Source of the DNA: DASXMT01 sp036521415
Lineage (GTDB): Bacteria; Actinomycetota; Acidimicrobiia; Acidimicrobiales; RAAP-2
Direction of reading: 5' to 3'
NCBI GenBank assembly: GCA_036521415.1
Contig: DATDHU010000067.1
Coordinates: forward strand, 1-6,214
Length of the DNA stretch: 6,214 nt
Positions 5,155-6,214 of the stretch are shown here, piece by piece. The notes beneath the pieces were generated by a model. That model was not told the DNA's origin. It searched no databases and saw nothing but the letters and a program-made list of their open reading frames with translations. Position numbers and translations under genes: made by a program. The first letter of the stretch is position 1; each line of letters opens with the position of its first letter.

Positions 5155-6214
5155 GTGTCTGGCAAGGCCTTAGGCGGACTGCGGGTCTGTGATCTCGGTG
5201 GCCAGCTCGCCGGAGCCGGTGCCACCCGCTATCTGGCGGGATTCGGGGCAGAGATCATCCGCGTCGAGGATCCGATCACCCAAGGGGGCTGGGACATCGT
5301 CCGGGGCGCGGCCCCGCACGTCGACGATCGTCGGGGTGTCGAGTTCGGCGGAGGATTCAACAACCACAACGTGGGAAAACGGGGGGTGACCATCAACCTT
5401 CGCGCCGAGAGGGGCAAGGACCTCCTTCGCGGCCTCATACGACTGTCCGACATCGTCACCGAGAACTTTGCCGCCGGCGTGTTTGCCCGCATGGGGTTTT
5501 CGTATGAGGACCTGTGCACGATCCGTCCGGACGTCATCTATGTGTCGAACTGTGGGTTCGGGCAGACCGGGCCCTACAGCACCTATCGGACATGGGGACC
5601 GATCGTTCAGGCCTGTTCGGGACTTACGTTCACCAGCGCCCTGCGCGACTACGAGCCGGCCGGCTGGGGCTATTCATACATGGACCACATGGGTGCGAAC
5701 TACATGGCAATGGCCATCCTCGCCGCGGTCTTGCATCGGAACAGGACAGGTGAAGGCCAGTGGGTGGACATGTCCTGCACCGAGGTCGCGGGCACACTGA
5801 CCGGCTCGGACATTCTCGACGCTTCAGTGAACGGTCGTGCCCGTCGGCGGGCCGGTTCGGTGGATTCGAATCGGAATCGACATCCGGCCATGGCCCCGCA
5901 TGGGATCTATCCCTCTCGCGGTGAAGACGAGTGGATCGCCATCGCGTGTCGCCACAATGACGATTGGGACGCGCTCTGTGAGGTTGCCCACGAAGGGTGG
6001 GACGCCAGGGAGGACTTCAAAGACATCACTGGACGACTGGCAGGGGAAGACGAGCTGGACGCACTGATGGCCTCCTGGACCCGTCGTCATGATCGACACC
6101 ACCTCGCCCAGATCCTCGTGGACACGGGGGTACCGGCCTCGATCGTGGCGTCGCCGGAGGAACGAATCGACCATGATGCGGTGACGGCCGACTGGGGCCT
6201 GTGGCCCACGGTTG
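5155..6214 (+). CDS. Class III (CaiB/BaiF family) CoA-transferase, 3'-truncated by window edge
   Basis: The frame is open for 353 codons with no stop before the edge; about 40-60 residues are probably missing. Family III enzymes move CoA between carboxylic acids through an aspartyl-CoA intermediate. Features in order: LGGLRVCDLGGQLAGAGATR (6-25), LAGFGAEIIRVEDP (27-40), VGKRGVTINLRAERGKDLL (73-91), the hallmark YVSNCGFGQTGPY (129-141), catalytic Asp177 in YSYMDHMGANYMAMAILAAV (173-192), and HRNRTGEGQWVDMSCTE (194-210). PHGIYPSRGEDEWIAIAC (248-265) is typical of the second half. The substrate cannot be predicted. The GTG at 5155 is chosen because AGGAGG at 5141-5146 lies eight bases upstream and LGGLRV starts at the usual place; an in-frame GTG at 5086 would add 23 unconserved residues. 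Codon 6 is TTA, rare in such DNA. The divergent neighbour may share its pathway. Confidence 0.93.
   Translation, partial: MSGKALGGLRVCDLGGQLAGAGATRYLAGFGAEIIRVEDPITQGGWDIVRGAAPHVDDRRGVEFGGGFNNHNVGKRGVTINLRAERGKDLLRGLIRLSDIVTENFAAGVFARMGFSYEDLCTIRPDVIYVSNCGFGQTGPYSTYRTWGPIVQACSGLTFTSALRDYEPAGWGYSYMDHMGANYMAMAILAAVLHRNRTGEGQWVDMSCTEVAGTLTGSDILDASVNGRARRRAGSVDSNRNRHPAMAPHGIYPSRGEDEWIAIACRHNDDWDALCEVAHEGWDAREDFKDITGRLAGEDELDALMASWTRRHDRHHLAQILVDTGVPASIVASPEERIDHDAVTADWGLWPTV

Noticed and set aside
5132..5172. ATG at 5132 as a start just upstream of the CoA-transferase
   Set aside because: It is out of frame with the CoA-transferase and reaches a stop after 13 codons (TAG at 5171-5173). The AGGAGG at 5141-5146 serves the GTG at 5155.
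5824..6174. 116-codon minus-strand frame opposite the CoA-transferase
   Set aside because: It overlaps the well-conserved second half of the CoA-transferase and shows no motif of its own.

Overview
The window looks like chromosomal DNA of a high-GC Gram-positive bacterium. The gene order aroK-aroB-aroQ-M24 peptidase-efp-nusB is a classic actinobacterial arrangement, G/C is strongly preferred at third codon positions, GTG starts are common and neighbouring genes overlap by 1-4 nt. I cannot assign a genus; a lineage outside Streptomyces and Mycobacterium is possible but is only a guess.

Region 1 (1-3868, all + strand) is a compact housekeeping operon. It begins with the last 44 codons of shikimate kinase (aroK). 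Next come 3-dehydroquinate synthase (aroB), type II 3-dehydroquinate dehydratase (aroQ), an M24 Xaa-Pro dipeptidase/aminopeptidase-like enzyme, elongation factor P (efp) and the antitermination factor NusB. aroB, aroQ and aroK supply steps 2, 3 and 5 of the shikimate pathway to chorismate. The M24 peptidase, EF-P and NusB serve proline-peptide turnover, translation of polyproline stretches, and rRNA transcription. Junctions are aroK/aroB 4-nt overlap, aroB-aroQ 33-nt gap, aroQ/M24 4-nt overlap, M24/efp 1-nt overlap and efp-nusB 84-nt gap. A candidate internal promoter for efp-nusB lies inside the M24 gene, and the efp-nusB gap carries two short hairpins.

Region 2 (3869-6214) is different in character. 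A 368-aa protein is encoded on the minus strand, convergent with nusB. It resembles a conserved uncharacterised family of probable lipocalin-like beta-barrel proteins (AttH/CrtC type). A class III (CaiB/BaiF) CoA-transferase is transcribed divergently from it, has a very strong Shine-Dalgarno and runs off the right edge. Base composition is lower in G+C than region 1, and this is not the nusB-bldD-pyr order known from Streptomyces, so this looks like a synteny breakpoint into a catabolic or accessory segment. The substrate of the pair cannot be read from the sequence. No RNA genes, insertion sequences, CRISPR arrays or att sites were seen, and no gene-free stretch exceeds about 100 bases.

I did not find a clearly novel system. 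The divergent barrel-protein/CoA-transferase pair is the least explained part. The regulatory candidates (internal efp promoter; proline-rich short frame between efp and nusB) are hypotheses.
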